Positions 34,307 through 43,954 of a stretch of DNA of 64,000 bases are shown here, piece after piece (the stretch's first letter is position 1; every line of letters begins with the position of its first letter). The DNA lies in NCBI GenBank assembly GCA_905214545.1, contig CAJMMO010000001.1, forward strand, positions 1-64,000, read 5' to 3'. The stretch is from an uncultured bacterium (GTDB taxonomy: Bacteria > Bacillota > Bacilli > Lactobacillales > Lactobacillaceae). The translations under genes were made by a program, and so were the position numbers. Below the pieces are notes generated by a model that had not been told where the DNA came from, did not search any database, and worked only from the letters and a program-made list of their open reading frames with translations.

Positions 34307-34975
34307 ATGAGATTAAGAAACAAACCATGGGCGGTCAAACTGGTCGCCGACCACCCGGAAAGCGTTTTGCAAGACCCGGACCCGGCTAAGCCGATTGACT
34401 GGGAAAACCGCTTTGCCGACTTTTCCAAGCCTCTGCAAATCGAAATCGGGTCCGGGAAGGGCAAGTTCATCACGACCTTAGCCGCACAAAACCCCGACAA
34501 AAACTTCGTGGCCATCGAGCTGCAGACGACCGCCGCAGGCATCATCCTGCGCACTAAACTTGAGCAGGGCTTAGACAACCTGCAGATCCTGCGCGGCGAC
34601 GCCCTGGTGCTCGACCACTTTTTCCCGGCCCACTGCGCCGAAAAGATCTACCTGAACTTTTCTGACCCCTGGCCGAAGAAACGGCACGAAAAACGCCGCC
34701 TGACCTACAAGGCCTTTTTGGCCAGCTACCAGAAGGTTTTAAAGCCTGCAGGAGAAGTAGAATTCAAGACCGACAACAGCGGCCTGTTTGCCTACAGCCT
34801 GCAGAGTTTAAACAACTACGTCATGGTCTTTGACTTCGTGTCCGTCGACCTGCACCACGAGGCCGAAGAAATCGTGGCCAAAAACATCGAAACCGAGTAC
34901 GAGCACAAGTTCGCAGCCAAGGGCAACCCCATCTACGCCGTGCACGCACATTTTAAAAAGGAGAGTGCTGAATAA
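34307..34975 (+). CDS. trmB: tRNA (guanine-N7)-methyltransferase
   Basis: Methylates G46 of tRNA with SAM. The 222-residue protein has the Rossmann motif EIGSGKGKFI, the conserved NFSDPWPKKRHEKRRL and the C-terminal TEYEHKF motif. GAAGGAAA within the ecsB end serves as ribosome site. Its stop overlaps the thioredoxin gene start (TAATGG). The grouping trmB-thioredoxin-ytpR-murC is a known arrangement in Firmicutes. Confidence 0.96.
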   Translation: MRLRNKPWAVKLVADHPESVLQDPDPAKPIDWENRFADFSKPLQIEIGSGKGKFITTLAAQNPDKNFVAIELQTTAAGIILRTKLEQGLDNLQILRGDALVLDHFFPAHCAEKIYLNFSDPWPKKRHEKRRLTYKAFLASYQKVLKPAGEVEFKTDNSGLFAYSLQSLNNYVMVFDFVSVDLHHEAEEIVAKNIETEYEHKFAAKGNPIYAVHAHFKKESAE

Positions 34976-35295
34976 TGGAAAAAATCAAAGAATTGACCAA
35001 AGAGCAATTAGCAGACATCACCAAGTCCGGCCGGACCGTTTTAGAGTTCTCAGCTGCCTGGTGCCCAGACTGCCGCTTTTTGGAACCGGCCTTGCCGCAA
35101 ATTGAGGCCGACTTCCCCGACAGCCATTTTTACCAAATCGACCGCGACGGTTCTGTCGACCTGGCCAAGGAAATGAACATTTTAGGCATCCCCTCCTTTG
35201 TCGTCTACCAAGACGGCCAAGAAATTGGTAGACTAGTTAATAAAGATCGCAAAACCAAGCAGGAGGTCGAGGACTTCCTGCGTTCGCTGGATTAA
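34975..35295 (+). CDS. Thioredoxin-like protein (YtpP type)
   Basis: A 106-residue thioredoxin-fold protein with active site WCPDC in EFSAAWCPDCRFLEPAL and the cis-proline segment GIPSFVVY. The active site differs from the WCGPC of thioredoxin, suggesting different redox potential or partners. Position before ytpR matches YtpP of B. subtilis. No signal peptide, so cytoplasmic. Confidence 0.92.
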   Translation: MEKIKELTKEQLADITKSGRTVLEFSAAWCPDCRFLEPALPQIEADFPDSHFYQIDRDGSVDLAKEMNILGIPSFVVYQDGQEIGRLVNKDRKTKQEVEDFLRSLD

Positions 35296-35307
35296 AAAGG
35301 GGACTTA

Positions 35308-35961
35308 ATGAGCATGATTACCAGTATTAACAGACACAGCTATCCCAACACGCTGATCGTGATTTTAGGCCAAGACCACGGCCGCAGCGAGTTTGACGAA
35401 CGCGAAAACGTCACCCGCGTCACCGACGACGAAGGCAACTTGATCGGCTTCAACTTCTTTAGCGTCGACAAGGTCTTAGACTACGACAAGCTGCCAGACG
35501 GCAAAGTTGAATTAAACGACGACCAGCTTGCAGCCTTAAACAAAGTCTTAAAAGACGCCGGCTTTGACGACACCTTGACTGCCGGCAAGCCGACCATCGT
35601 CTACGGCAAGGTCGTCAAGTGCGAACCGCACCCAGACTCCGACCACCTGCACGTCACCCAAGTCAACGTAGGTACTGACAAGCTGCAGCAGATCGTCTGC
35701 GGCGCGCCTAACGTTGCCGAAGGCCAAACCGTCGTCGTTGCGCTGCCGGGCGCTTTGATGCCGAACGGCGCCCAAATCTGGCCGGGCAAGCTGCGCGGCG
35801 TTGAATCAGACGGCATGATCTGTGCCGCCCGCGAACTGCAGCTGCCGCACGCCGAGCAAAAGCGCGGCATCATGGTGCTGCCAGCCGGCTTTGAAGCAGG
35901 GAACGCCTACGAACCAGCCAAGCTCGATGAACTGCTGGCCAGCGGCCAAATCAAACTCTAG
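35308..35961 (+). CDS. ytpR: tRNA-binding domain protein YtpR
   Basis: A 217-residue protein with an N-terminal DUF4479-type region (1-90) and a C-terminal EMAP/OB-fold tRNA-binding domain (about 95-205: GKVVKCEPHPDSDHLHVTQVNVG, QIVCGAPNVAEGQ, KLRGVESDGMICAARELQL) like that at the N-terminus of PheRS beta. It carries no catalytic domain. Role is probably RNA binding or tRNA handling, unproven. GGGGAC precedes the ATG and murC starts 11 bases after the stop. Confidence 0.92.
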   Translation: MSMITSINRHSYPNTLIVILGQDHGRSEFDERENVTRVTDDEGNLIGFNFFSVDKVLDYDKLPDGKVELNDDQLAALNKVLKDAGFDDTLTAGKPTIVYGKVVKCEPHPDSDHLHVTQVNVGTDKLQQIVCGAPNVAEGQTVVVALPGALMPNGAQIWPGKLRGVESDGMICAARELQLPHAEQKRGIMVLPAGFEAGNAYEPAKLDELLASGQIKL

Positions 35962-35972
35962 AATCGAGAGCG

Positions 35973-37289
35973 ATGAGCATGTTAGACAAGAACAAGCAAA
36001 TTTGGTTTATCGGCATTAAGGGCACCGGCATGGCCTCCTTAGCTCTGCTTTTACACGACTTGGGCTATGAGGTCGCCGGCAGCGACATCGAAAAATACAC
36101 CTTCACCCAGGTGCCTTTGGAAAAAGCCGGCATTCAAGTTGCCGACTTCAGCGCTGACAATATCAAGGGCAGCGGCCAAGTCATCGTGAAGGGCAACGCC
36201 TTTAAAGAAGACAACGTCGAAGTTAAGGCCTGCATCGATAAAAACGTTGAATGGCAGTCCTACCCGGACACGGTCGAAGAGATCGTCCAGGCCCACACCA
36301 GCATCGGCATCTGCGGTACGCACGGCAAGACTTCCACGACCAGCCTCTTGGCCCACGTCTTAGGCGAAGTCACCCCGACTTCCTACCTGATCGGCGACGG
36401 CCGCGGCAAGGGCGTCGCAGGTTCCCGTTTCTTCGTCTACGAAGCCGACGAATACAGACGCCACTTTTTGGCCTACCATCCTGACTACCAGATCATGACG
36501 AACATCGACTTCGACCACCCGGACTACTTCAAAGACCAATCCGACTACACCAGCGCCTTCCAAACCGCTGACGAACAGACCAAAAAGGCCTTGTTCGTCT
36601 GGGGCGACGATCCGCGTCTGCAGAGCCTGCAGGCAAAGATCCCGAAGTACAGCTACGGCTTTAAGGACAGCGACGACTTCCAAGCCGTCAAGGTTGAAAA
36701 GACCACTGAGGGCTCAAGCTTCAACGTCTTGGCCCACGGCGAAGACTTAGGCCGGTTCACCATCCACCTGTTCGGCGACCACAGCATCTTGAGCGCAACG
36801 GCCGTCGTCGCGGTGGCCTTCACCGAAAAGGTCCCGATGGCAGATATCCGCAAGGGCCTGGCCAGCTTCAAGGGCGCCAAGCGCCGCTTTTCCGAAAAAG
36901 ACTTCGGCGACATCGCCGTCATTGACGACTACGCCCACCACCCAACCGAGATGCGCGCCACCATCCAGGCTGCCCGCCAGAAGTTCCCGGACAAGGAGCT
37001 GGTTGTCGTCTTCCAGCCGCACACTTTTTCCCGGACCAAGAAGTACCAAAAAGACTTCGAAGAAATCCTGCGCGGCGTCGACAAGGCCTATGTCACGCCG
37101 ATCTACGCTTCGGCACGTGAAAAATCCGGCTCGATTTCCAGCCAGGACTTAGTCGACAACATCCCAGGCAGCGAGGTCATCGACTTAGACAACATCGCCG
37201 ACTTAACTAAGCACAAGAATGCTGCGATCGTCTTCATGGGTGCCGGCGACATTCCGAAGTACGAAGTTGCCTTTGAAAAACTGCTGTAA
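35973..37289 (+). CDS. murC: UDP-N-acetylmuramate--L-alanine ligase
   Basis: Adds L-alanine to UDP-MurNAc in peptidoglycan precursor synthesis. The 438-residue Mur ligase has the N-terminal IGIKGTGMASLA Rossmann loop, the ATP motif GTHGKTSTTSLL near residue 114, the DEYRRHFL segment, and DDYAHHPTEM in the C-terminal domain. Start may be 35973 or 35979 (ATGAGCATG); GAGAG lies before it. A weak terminator follows. Confidence 0.97.
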   Translation: MSMLDKNKQIWFIGIKGTGMASLALLLHDLGYEVAGSDIEKYTFTQVPLEKAGIQVADFSADNIKGSGQVIVKGNAFKEDNVEVKACIDKNVEWQSYPDTVEEIVQAHTSIGICGTHGKTSTTSLLAHVLGEVTPTSYLIGDGRGKGVAGSRFFVYEADEYRRHFLAYHPDYQIMTNIDFDHPDYFKDQSDYTSAFQTADEQTKKALFVWGDDPRLQSLQAKIPKYSYGFKDSDDFQAVKVEKTTEGSSFNVLAHGEDLGRFTIHLFGDHSILSATAVVAVAFTEKVPMADIRKGLASFKGAKRRFSEKDFGDIAVIDDYAHHPTEMRATIQAARQKFPDKELVVVFQPHTFSRTKKYQKDFEEILRGVDKAYVTPIYASAREKSGSISSQDLVDNIPGSEVIDLDNIADLTKHKNAAIVFMGAGDIPKYEVAFEKLL

Positions 37290-37305
37290 TTAAGAATTAA
37301 AACCA

Positions 37306-37339
37306 AAAGCACTCTTCTCTAATTGAGGGGTGCTTTCTT
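37306..37339 (+). terminator. Terminator of murC
   Basis: AAAGCACTC and GGGTGCTTT form a nine-base stem (one G-T pair) around a 12-base loop, followed by TTCTTG, a short T tract. Moderate strength. Confidence 0.65.
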
Positions 37340-37366
37340 GTTAAAATTAAAAAAAGAAAGGCGGAT

Positions 37367-38023
37367 ATGATGAAGCAGGATAAAAGTATCAAGATAGCGG
37401 TCGTGCTGATGCTGGTTATCGCAGGCATCGCCATCTTGGCCTTCCCGCACGCAGCCTTGCAGCACAGCGAGCCCAGGACTGCCGCCGTCAAGAAGAAAAA
37501 GACGGTCAAGAAGGTCCAGAAAAAAGAAAGCGTCAAGCCCTATCCTGATCCTGCTAACTTGGCAAAGGCCGGCGACTGGCACGATCACAGCCAGCCCAAG
37601 CGCCCCGACCTGGCCAAGGTGCCAAACTTGTGGATCCGCGTCAGCATCAACGGCAACCGCACCTATATCATGAGCGGCAAGCGCCCCGTCTACACGATGC
37701 TGTCTTCGGCCGGCCGCTGCAACAAGCACGGCAAGTCGCTGACGCCGACGGGCAGCTACCACATTGAAGACGAACGCGGCCAGAGCTTTTTCAACCAGGA
37801 ATTGCAAGAAGGCGCGCACTACTACGTGTCTTGGCGCGACCACGGCATCTACCTCTTCCACTCCGTGCCGACTAAGCCCGACGGTACTTTTAACAAAAAA
37901 GAGGCCGCTAAGCTCGGCAAAAAGCCGGGGTCATCGGGCTGCGTGCGCTTGAGCGTGCCGGATGCCCAGTGGCTGATGAAGAACGTGCCGACGGGGACCC
38001 GGGTCGTGATCAAGAACGACTAA
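37367..38023 (+). CDS. L,D-transpeptidase (YkuD domain)
   Basis: A 218-residue membrane-anchored enzyme: helix at about 9-29, a Lys-rich linker (AAVKKKKTVKKVQKKE), then a YkuD domain from about 85 to the end. The catalytic signature is HSVP...SSGCVRLSVPDA with the nucleophile Cys near residue 193. Such enzymes make 3-3 peptidoglycan cross-links or attach proteins to the wall, and resist most penicillins. The gene lies alone between terminators. In lactobacilli similar small proteins are common, several per genome, so the exact role is open. Confidence 0.92.
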   Translation: MMKQDKSIKIAVVLMLVIAGIAILAFPHAALQHSEPRTAAVKKKKTVKKVQKKESVKPYPDPANLAKAGDWHDHSQPKRPDLAKVPNLWIRVSINGNRTYIMSGKRPVYTMLSSAGRCNKHGKSLTPTGSYHIEDERGQSFFNQELQEGAHYYVSWRDHGIYLFHSVPTKPDGTFNKKEAAKLGKKPGSSGCVRLSVPDAQWLMKNVPTGTRVVIKND

Positions 38024-38051
38024 ACTGCTAAAATAGATCAGTAGTTTTTTT
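38022..38051 (+). terminator. Terminator of L,D-transpeptidase gene
   Basis: AAACTGCT (38022-38029) pairs with AGTAGTTT (38040-38047), one G-T pair, around a ten-base loop, with seven T. The stem begins within the stop codon. Confidence 0.72.
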
Positions 38052-38078
38052 ATAAATAATGACAGGTGATTTGAACTA

Positions 38079-40739
38079 ATGGGACAAGACAAAAAACTAT
38101 TGTTAGTCGACGGCAACTCGGTAGCGTTTCGGGCGTTTTACGCTCTGTACCGCCAGCTGGACAAATTTGTGGCGCCCGACGGCATGCACACGAACGCCAT
38201 TTTTGCCTTTAAAAACATGCTGGCCGCCATTGCCGGCCAGGTGCAGCCGACCCACATGCTGGTCGCTTTTGATGCCGGCAAGGTCACCTTCCGCACCAAG
38301 ATGTATGCCGACTACAAGGGCGGGCGCGCGAAGACGCCCAGCGAGCTGTCCGAGCAGCTGCCGGTCATCCGCCAGCTGTTAAAGGCCCGCGGCATCGCTT
38401 CTTACGAGCTGCCAAACTATGAAGCCGACGACATTTTAGGCACGATGGCAAAGCGCGGCGAGGACGCCGGCTTTGCCGTGACGATCGTGACGGGCGACCG
38501 CGACTTGACCCAACTGGCGTCAGACCAGACGACCGTTTTGATCACCAAAAACGGGGTGGGGCAAACCGAGGCCTATACCCCCGAGCACATGCAAGAGGTC
38601 AACGGCGTGACGCCGACCCAGTTCATCGACATGAAGGCGCTGATGGGCGACAGCTCCGACAACTACCCGGGCGTCACGAAGGTGGGTCCGAAGACCGCCA
38701 GCCGCCTGATCGCCAAGTACGGGTCGGTGGAAGGACTCTACGAGCACGTGGACGAGATGAAGAAGTCCAAGCTCAAGGAGAACTTAATTAATGACCGCGA
38801 CAAGGCCTTTTTGGCTAAAAAACTGGCGACGATTGACCGTAACGCACCCGTAACGGTAGAGCTCGCTGACACGAAGTTAAAAGAGCCTGACTACCAGACC
38901 CTGCGCACGCTCTATGAAAAATTAGGCCTGCGCCGCTTTTTGGCGGAGCTGAATGAGAGCCAGCCGGTTTCTGAACCTGCTGCTAAGGAAAAGCAGCACT
39001 ACACGGTTTTAAGCAAAGACAACTTAGACGAAGTGCCTGCTAATCCTAAACGCATCAGCTTTTACCTGGAGATGCTGGGCGCCAACTACCACCTTGCGCC
39101 TTTTGTCGGCTTTTCTTTGAAAGTCGAAGACCAGGTCTTTGTCAGCGACAACGTCGAGCTCTTAAAAGAAGAAAAGCTTTCATCTCTTTTAGAAAATGAA
39201 AACGTAAAGAAGGATGTCTTTGACTTGAAGCGGACCTTCGTAGGCCTGCACCGCTTAAACATCAAGGCCGACGGCATCGACTACGACATGCTGCTGGCGT
39301 CCTACTTAGTCAACAACGAAAACAACTCCGACGACTTGGGCGAACTGGCCCAAAAACTCGGCGACTACGACGTCCACACAGACCTGGAAGTCTACGGCAA
39401 GGGCAAGCAGACCAAGGTGCCGGAACAAGCTGCTTTGTTTGAACACCTGGCGGCCAAGGTCACGGCCATTGCCAGCTTGAAAGAGCAGCTTTTGACCAGT
39501 TTAAAGGACCACGAACAAGACAGCCTGTTTGACGAAATCGAGATCCCGACGGCCTACGTGCTGGCCCGTATGGAATTAAACGGCATGCGCGTCGACGCTG
39601 GAGTCTTGCAAAAACAAGGCGAAGACTTTAAAGACCAGTTGGCTGACCTTGAAAAAAGGATCTACGCAGAAGCCGGCGAAGAGTTCAACCTGAATTCTCC
39701 AAAACAGCTTAGCCACATCCTGTTTGAAAAACTCGGCCTGCCGCCTTTGAAAAAGACGAAGACCGGCTATTCGACTTCCGTCGAGGTCTTAAAACAACTC
39801 GAGCTTAAGAGCCCGATCGTGAAAGACATTTTGGCCTACCGCCAGCTGGCCAAGATCCAAAGCACCTACATCCAGGGCCTGCTCGACTGTATCGGCCAAG
39901 ACGGCCGCGTCCACACGCGCTATTTGCAAACCCTGACGGCCACCGGCCGGCTGTCATCTGTTGACCCGAACCTGCAGAACATCCCGACCAGAACCGAAGA
40001 GGGCAAACAGATCCGCAAGGCCTTTTTGCCAAGCACGCCTGACGGCTACATCTTTTCTTGCGACTACTCGCAAGTTGAGCTCCGGGTGCTGGCCCACGTG
40101 GCCGGCGATTACAACATGCAAGAAGCCTTTAAGACCGGCTTTGACATCCACGCCCACACCGCGATGCGGATCTTCCACTTAAACAGTGTGGACGACGTCA
40201 CGCCGCTCCAGCGCCGCCACGCCAAGGCTGTCAACTTCGGGATCGTCTACGGCATCTCTGACTACGGCCTGGCCAAGAACCTGGGCATCTCCCGGAAGCA
40301 GGCCAAGAACTTTATCGACAGCTACTTCGACCAATACCCGCAAGTGGCAAGCTACATGAAAAAGGCCGTGGAGCTCGCCCGCCAGCGCGGCTACGCCGAG
40401 ACGATCATGCACCGGCGCCGCTACTTGCCGGACATCCACGCCAAAAACTACAACCTGCGCTCTTTTGCCGAGCGCACGGCGATCAACTCGCCAATCCAGG
40501 GTTCTGCCGCCGACATCATCAAGATTGCGATGATCAACATGCAAAAGAAATTGGATGAGCTGCATTTGCACAGCAAGATGGTGCTGCAGGTCCACGACGA
40601 ATTGATCTTCGACGTGCCCAAAGAAGAGTTAGACACGATGAAAAAGATCGTGCCGGCCGTGATGCAAAACGCGGTCCAACTCGACGTGCCGCTGATCGCG
40701 GACTCGGGCTGGGGCCACAATTGGTATGATGCAAAGTAG
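38079..40739 (+). CDS. polA: DNA polymerase I
   Basis: Gap-filling and primer-removal polymerase of 886 residues. The 5' nuclease domain (1 to about 290) has its acidic residues (LVDGNSVAFRAFYAL, YEADDILG, GDRDLTQL, MGDSSDNYPG). The middle 3'-5' exonuclease-like domain (about 310-470) lacks the DxE motif: the position reads ISFYLEML, so proofreading is probably absent, as in many Firmicutes. The polymerase domain has motif A DYSQVELRVLAHV, motif B RRHAKAVNFGIVYG and motif C QVHDELIF. It heads the mutM-coaE-nrdR-dnaB-dnaI group. Confidence 0.97.
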   Translation: MGQDKKLLLVDGNSVAFRAFYALYRQLDKFVAPDGMHTNAIFAFKNMLAAIAGQVQPTHMLVAFDAGKVTFRTKMYADYKGGRAKTPSELSEQLPVIRQLLKARGIASYELPNYEADDILGTMAKRGEDAGFAVTIVTGDRDLTQLASDQTTVLITKNGVGQTEAYTPEHMQEVNGVTPTQFIDMKALMGDSSDNYPGVTKVGPKTASRLIAKYGSVEGLYEHVDEMKKSKLKENLINDRDKAFLAKKLATIDRNAPVTVELADTKLKEPDYQTLRTLYEKLGLRRFLAELNESQPVSEPAAKEKQHYTVLSKDNLDEVPANPKRISFYLEMLGANYHLAPFVGFSLKVEDQVFVSDNVELLKEEKLSSLLENENVKKDVFDLKRTFVGLHRLNIKADGIDYDMLLASYLVNNENNSDDLGELAQKLGDYDVHTDLEVYGKGKQTKVPEQAALFEHLAAKVTAIASLKEQLLTSLKDHEQDSLFDEIEIPTAYVLARMELNGMRVDAGVLQKQGEDFKDQLADLEKRIYAEAGEEFNLNSPKQLSHILFEKLGLPPLKKTKTGYSTSVEVLKQLELKSPIVKDILAYRQLAKIQSTYIQGLLDCIGQDGRVHTRYLQTLTATGRLSSVDPNLQNIPTRTEEGKQIRKAFLPSTPDGYIFSCDYSQVELRVLAHVAGDYNMQEAFKTGFDIHAHTAMRIFHLNSVDDVTPLQRRHAKAVNFGIVYGISDYGLAKNLGISRKQAKNFIDSYFDQYPQVASYMKKAVELARQRGYAETIMHRRRYLPDIHAKNYNLRSFAERTAINSPIQGSAADIIKIAMINMQKKLDELHLHSKMVLQVHDELIFDVPKEELDTMKKIVPAVMQNAVQLDVPLIADSGWGHNWYDAK

Positions 40740-40747
40740 GTGGGAAC

Positions 40748-41575
40748 ATGCCGGAAATGCCGGAAGTTGAAACGGTGCGCAGAACGCTGACCCCGCTGGT
40801 CACGGGCCGCACCATTGAGAAAATGGTTTTATGGTACCCCAAGATTGTCGTGGGGGATGCAGAAGAAACAGCCCGCAGGCTGGCGGGCAAGAAGATCCTG
40901 AAGCTTGACCGTTACGGCAAGTACTTGGAATTCAGGCTGAGCGGGAACTTGACCTTGGTCAGCCACCTGCGCATGGAGGGCAAGTACCGCCTGACGACGC
41001 CGGAGGCGCCTAAAGACAAGCACGACCACATCGAGTTTATTTTTACGGACGGCACGGCACTGCGTTATAACGACGTGCGCAAGTTCGGACGCATGCACTT
41101 GGTCGAAACCGGCACCGAGCGCGAGCTGACAGGCATCCGCCACTTGGGTCCCGAGCCCAACACGCCGGAATTTTCCACAGACTATTTTTACCAGGCTCTG
41201 CAGAAAAAGCAGAAGAATATCAAAACGGCGCTGCTGGACCAAAACATCGTCTGCGGCTTAGGCAACATCTACGTCGACGAGGTCTTGTGGTTTGCGCAGA
41301 TCCAGCCGGAAAGCCGGGCCAAGGACATTCCCAAAGACAAGGTCAAGGTCTTGCACGACTGGATCAACACGCTGATTGCCCGCGCCACCCACATGCGGGG
41401 CACGACCGTGCACACCTTTTTAGACGCGGACGGCAAGGTCGGCGGCTACCAGAAGATGCTGCACGTTTACGGCCGGGCGGGCGAGCCGTGCGACCGCTGT
41501 TCGACGCCGCTGGTGAAGATCAAGCTGCAGGGGCGCGGGACGGTCTACTGCCCGCACTGCCAGACGAGTTATTAG
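40748..41575 (+). CDS. mutM: Formamidopyrimidine-DNA glycosylase
   Basis: Removes 8-oxoguanine and Fapy lesions. The 275-residue protein begins MPEMPEVETVRRTL, so Pro2 (catalytic) and Glu3 follow Met removal. The LDRYGKYLEF lysine, the helix-two-turn-helix (GLGNIYVDEVLW) and a C-terminal zinc finger CDRC...CPHC are present. It follows polA by eight bases, a conserved repair pairing. Confidence 0.97.
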   Translation: MPEMPEVETVRRTLTPLVTGRTIEKMVLWYPKIVVGDAEETARRLAGKKILKLDRYGKYLEFRLSGNLTLVSHLRMEGKYRLTTPEAPKDKHDHIEFIFTDGTALRYNDVRKFGRMHLVETGTERELTGIRHLGPEPNTPEFSTDYFYQALQKKQKNIKTALLDQNIVCGLGNIYVDEVLWFAQIQPESRAKDIPKDKVKVLHDWINTLIARATHMRGTTVHTFLDADGKVGGYQKMLHVYGRAGEPCDRCSTPLVKIKLQGRGTVYCPHCQTSY

Positions 41576-41577
41576 GG

Positions 41578-42165
41578 ATGCGGCTGGGTTTGACCGGCGG
41601 GATTGCCTGCGGCAAAAGCGTCGCCGATGAGTTTTTTAGACAGCAAGGTATCCCGGTATTAGACGCAGACAGTCTGGTGCATAATCTGCAAGGCCCCGGC
41701 GGCCTTTTGACCAAGGCGATTGAAAAAGCCTTTGGCGAAGGGTATTTAACTCAAGATAAGGCAGTCAACAGAAAAAAGCTTGCCGGCTTGGTCTATAGCG
41801 ACAAAAATGCCCTGCAGCTGTTAAACGATGTCACGCAGCCCTTAATCAGGAAGGCCATCAGTAATGAAGTTGCCAAGGCAACGGCCCCGCTGGCCGTCTT
41901 CGACATCCCCTTGCTGTTTGAGCAAAACTACGAAGGCCTTTTCGACAAAACGCTGGTCATCGCGGCACCAAAAGACCAGCAGCTGCAACGTTTAATGGAC
42001 CGCGACGGCTTGGACGAAGCCCAAGCGTTACGCCGCATCGCCAGCCAAATGCCGCTGGCTGAAAAAATCAGCCGCGCCGACTACGTCATCATGAACGACG
42101 GCAGCCGCGAACTTTTTTTACAACGATTAGCCAACTTTTTACAGGAATTGGAGGGCTTAAGATGA
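41578..42165 (+). CDS. coaE: Dephospho-CoA kinase
   Basis: Last step of coenzyme A synthesis. The 195-residue P-loop kinase starts MRLGLTGGIACGKS, with LDADSLVH and VFDIPLLFE motifs. ATG 41578 lies two bases after the mutM stop; the frame extends far upstream through mutM but the conserved start fixes it. Its last bases overlap nrdR (ATGA). Confidence 0.95.
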   Translation: MRLGLTGGIACGKSVADEFFRQQGIPVLDADSLVHNLQGPGGLLTKAIEKAFGEGYLTQDKAVNRKKLAGLVYSDKNALQLLNDVTQPLIRKAISNEVAKATAPLAVFDIPLLFEQNYEGLFDKTLVIAAPKDQQLQRLMDRDGLDEAQALRRIASQMPLAEKISRADYVIMNDGSRELFLQRLANFLQELEGLR

Positions 42166-42629
42166 TCTGTCCGCATTGTCATAAAAACGCCTCCCGGGTG
42201 CTGGACTCGCGCGCAACCGACGGCGGCCAGGCCATCCGGCGCCGCCGCGAGTGTACCGCCTGCGGCTACCGCTTCACGACCTTTGAGCGCGTGGAGACCA
42301 TGCCTTTATTGGTAATTAAAAAAGACGGCAGCCGCGAGCCGTTCAACAGCGAAAAGATCCTGCACGGCTTGCTGCGCGCCGCCGAAAAGCGGCCGCTGTC
42401 AAGCCAGCAGCTGCAGGACTTGGCCGACAGCGTGGCCCAGGAATTGCGCAAGCGCGACGAAAACGAGGTGTCGTCCCAGCTCATCGGCCAGCTGGTCATG
42501 GACCGGCTCGCCAAGCTCGACGACGTCGCCTACATCCGCTTTGCCAGCGTCTACCGCCAGTTCAGCGACGTGTCGGGCTTCATGAAGGCCTTGTACGAAA
42601 TGATGGACGAGCGTAAGAAAGGAGAATGA
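42162..42629 (+). CDS. nrdR: Transcriptional repressor NrdR
   Basis: Represses ribonucleotide reductase genes by sensing ATP/dATP. The 155-residue protein has the zinc ribbon CPHCHKNASRVLDSR...CTACGYRFTTFE and an ATP-cone (about 49-139: VIKKDGSREPFNSEKI). GGAGG precedes the ATG, and both ends overlap neighbours by four bases. No NrdR box was sought beyond this window because no nrd gene is present here. Confidence 0.96.
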   Translation: MICPHCHKNASRVLDSRATDGGQAIRRRRECTACGYRFTTFERVETMPLLVIKKDGSREPFNSEKILHGLLRAAEKRPLSSQQLQDLADSVAQELRKRDENEVSSQLIGQLVMDRLAKLDDVAYIRFASVYRQFSDVSGFMKALYEMMDERKKGE

Positions 42630-43954
42630 TGGCGATGAAGCGCGATCTTTTCAAAAGCAGCGATCCGCGTCAGCCTTTTTACGTGATTAACCGCGTCGAA
42701 CTGACCCCGGCCAAAGAGCGGGTGCTGACCCGGCTCTACCAGCCGCTGATCGGCGCTAACGCCCAGGCGCTGTACTTGACTCTGGCCTATGAATATAACG
42801 CCTTGCCGATCAACTCCAACTACCAGCCGCTGGTCCAGCTCCAAGAACAGACGGGGCTGAGCCTGCCGGCCATTTTTGACGCCCTGCACAATTTAGAGGC
42901 CGTGTCCCTGGTTTCCACCTATTTGGGGCAAAATCAGGTCTTGGGGCAGGTCATCAAGATCAAGCTCAGCGAGATCCCCAGCGCGGCCAGCTTTTTCAAC
43001 GAGTTTTTGCTGAGCAGCCTGCTGCGGGAAAAAGTCGGCGATGAGGGCTATCAGCGCCTGCGCACCGACTTTCAGACCAGCGTGATGCAAACTGCCCAGG
43101 ACCAGGATGTGTCCGCCAGCTTTTTTGACGTCTTCCACTTGAGCCAGGCAGACTTAGCCAACTTGCCGGCAGGAAGGCCGCGCAAGCGCGACGAAGGCTT
43201 GATCAAGCGTGCTTCTATTAAGGTAGACTGGCAGCTGTTAGAAGACCTATTAAGCAAGGCCCACCTGCCCGCAGGCGAAGTGGACAAGCACCGCCGCGAA
43301 ATCCAGCAGGTCATGGGCTTTTACCACTACAGCGAAGAGCAGTTTGCCGACCTGGCCGCTTCGACCTTTATCCCGGGCAAGGAAAGCTTGGACTTTAAAA
43401 AGATCGAAAACGCAGCCGGCGGCGAAGCCCAAGACAAACAGGCTGCCAGCCTGCGCCATCGCCTGACGCAAAAGCCGGACCAAGTGCTGGCCAAGCTCGA
43501 TGCCAAAGACCAGGCCTTGCTTAAGCAGGCTTTGACCTTACCGCCATTAGAGTTTTTAACCAAGGTCAAGCAGGGCAAGGGCGGCTACGTCGCATCCCAA
43601 GAACGCAGGATTATTTTTAACCTGCAAAACCGCACGGGCCTGACGCCCGAGCTCGTCAACATGGTCTCCTACACCGCGCTGCGCTACGACTCAATCCTGA
43701 CCCAGCAGCGCGCCGACCGCATCGCCAACTCCTGGCTGGAGCACGGCGTGACGACGGCCGCCGGCGCCATCGCCTTTATCAAGGACTACGAGCAAAAAGC
43801 ACGCCAGCGCAGAAGCGGCGGCTACCGGCAAGCAAAGCGCGTCGAGCAGGGGACCGACTGGTCTAAAAAACAGGCCAAGACTGACAGCAGCCTTTCCATG
43901 GCTGACTTGAAAAAGATGCTAGGGGGCAAGAACGACCATGCAGGCAATCAATAA
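42626..43954 (+). CDS. dnaB: Replication initiation and membrane attachment protein DnaB
   Basis: Helps load the replicative helicase at oriC and restart sites, together with DnaI; named DnaB in Gram-positives but not the helicase. The 442-residue protein has the DnaB N-terminal winged-helix region (about 15-110: LTRLYQPLIGANAQALYLTL) and a DnaB_2 region (about 335-395: LQNRTGLTPELVNMVSYTAL). Its start overlaps nrdR by four bases and its end overlaps dnaI by 17. Confidence 0.93.
   Translation: MMAMKRDLFKSSDPRQPFYVINRVELTPAKERVLTRLYQPLIGANAQALYLTLAYEYNALPINSNYQPLVQLQEQTGLSLPAIFDALHNLEAVSLVSTYLGQNQVLGQVIKIKLSEIPSAASFFNEFLLSSLLREKVGDEGYQRLRTDFQTSVMQTAQDQDVSASFFDVFHLSQADLANLPAGRPRKRDEGLIKRASIKVDWQLLEDLLSKAHLPAGEVDKHRREIQQVMGFYHYSEEQFADLAASTFIPGKESLDFKKIENAAGGEAQDKQAASLRHRLTQKPDQVLAKLDAKDQALLKQALTLPPLEFLTKVKQGKGGYVASQERRIIFNLQNRTGLTPELVNMVSYTALRYDSILTQQRADRIANSWLEHGVTTAAGAIAFIKDYEQKARQRRSGGYRQAKRVEQGTDWSKKQAKTDSSLSMADLKKMLGGKNDHAGNQ

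Noticed and set aside
38079..40739. Missing exonuclease residues in PolA as a novelty
   Set aside because: Loss of the 3'-5' exonuclease motifs is common in DNA polymerase I of Firmicutes.
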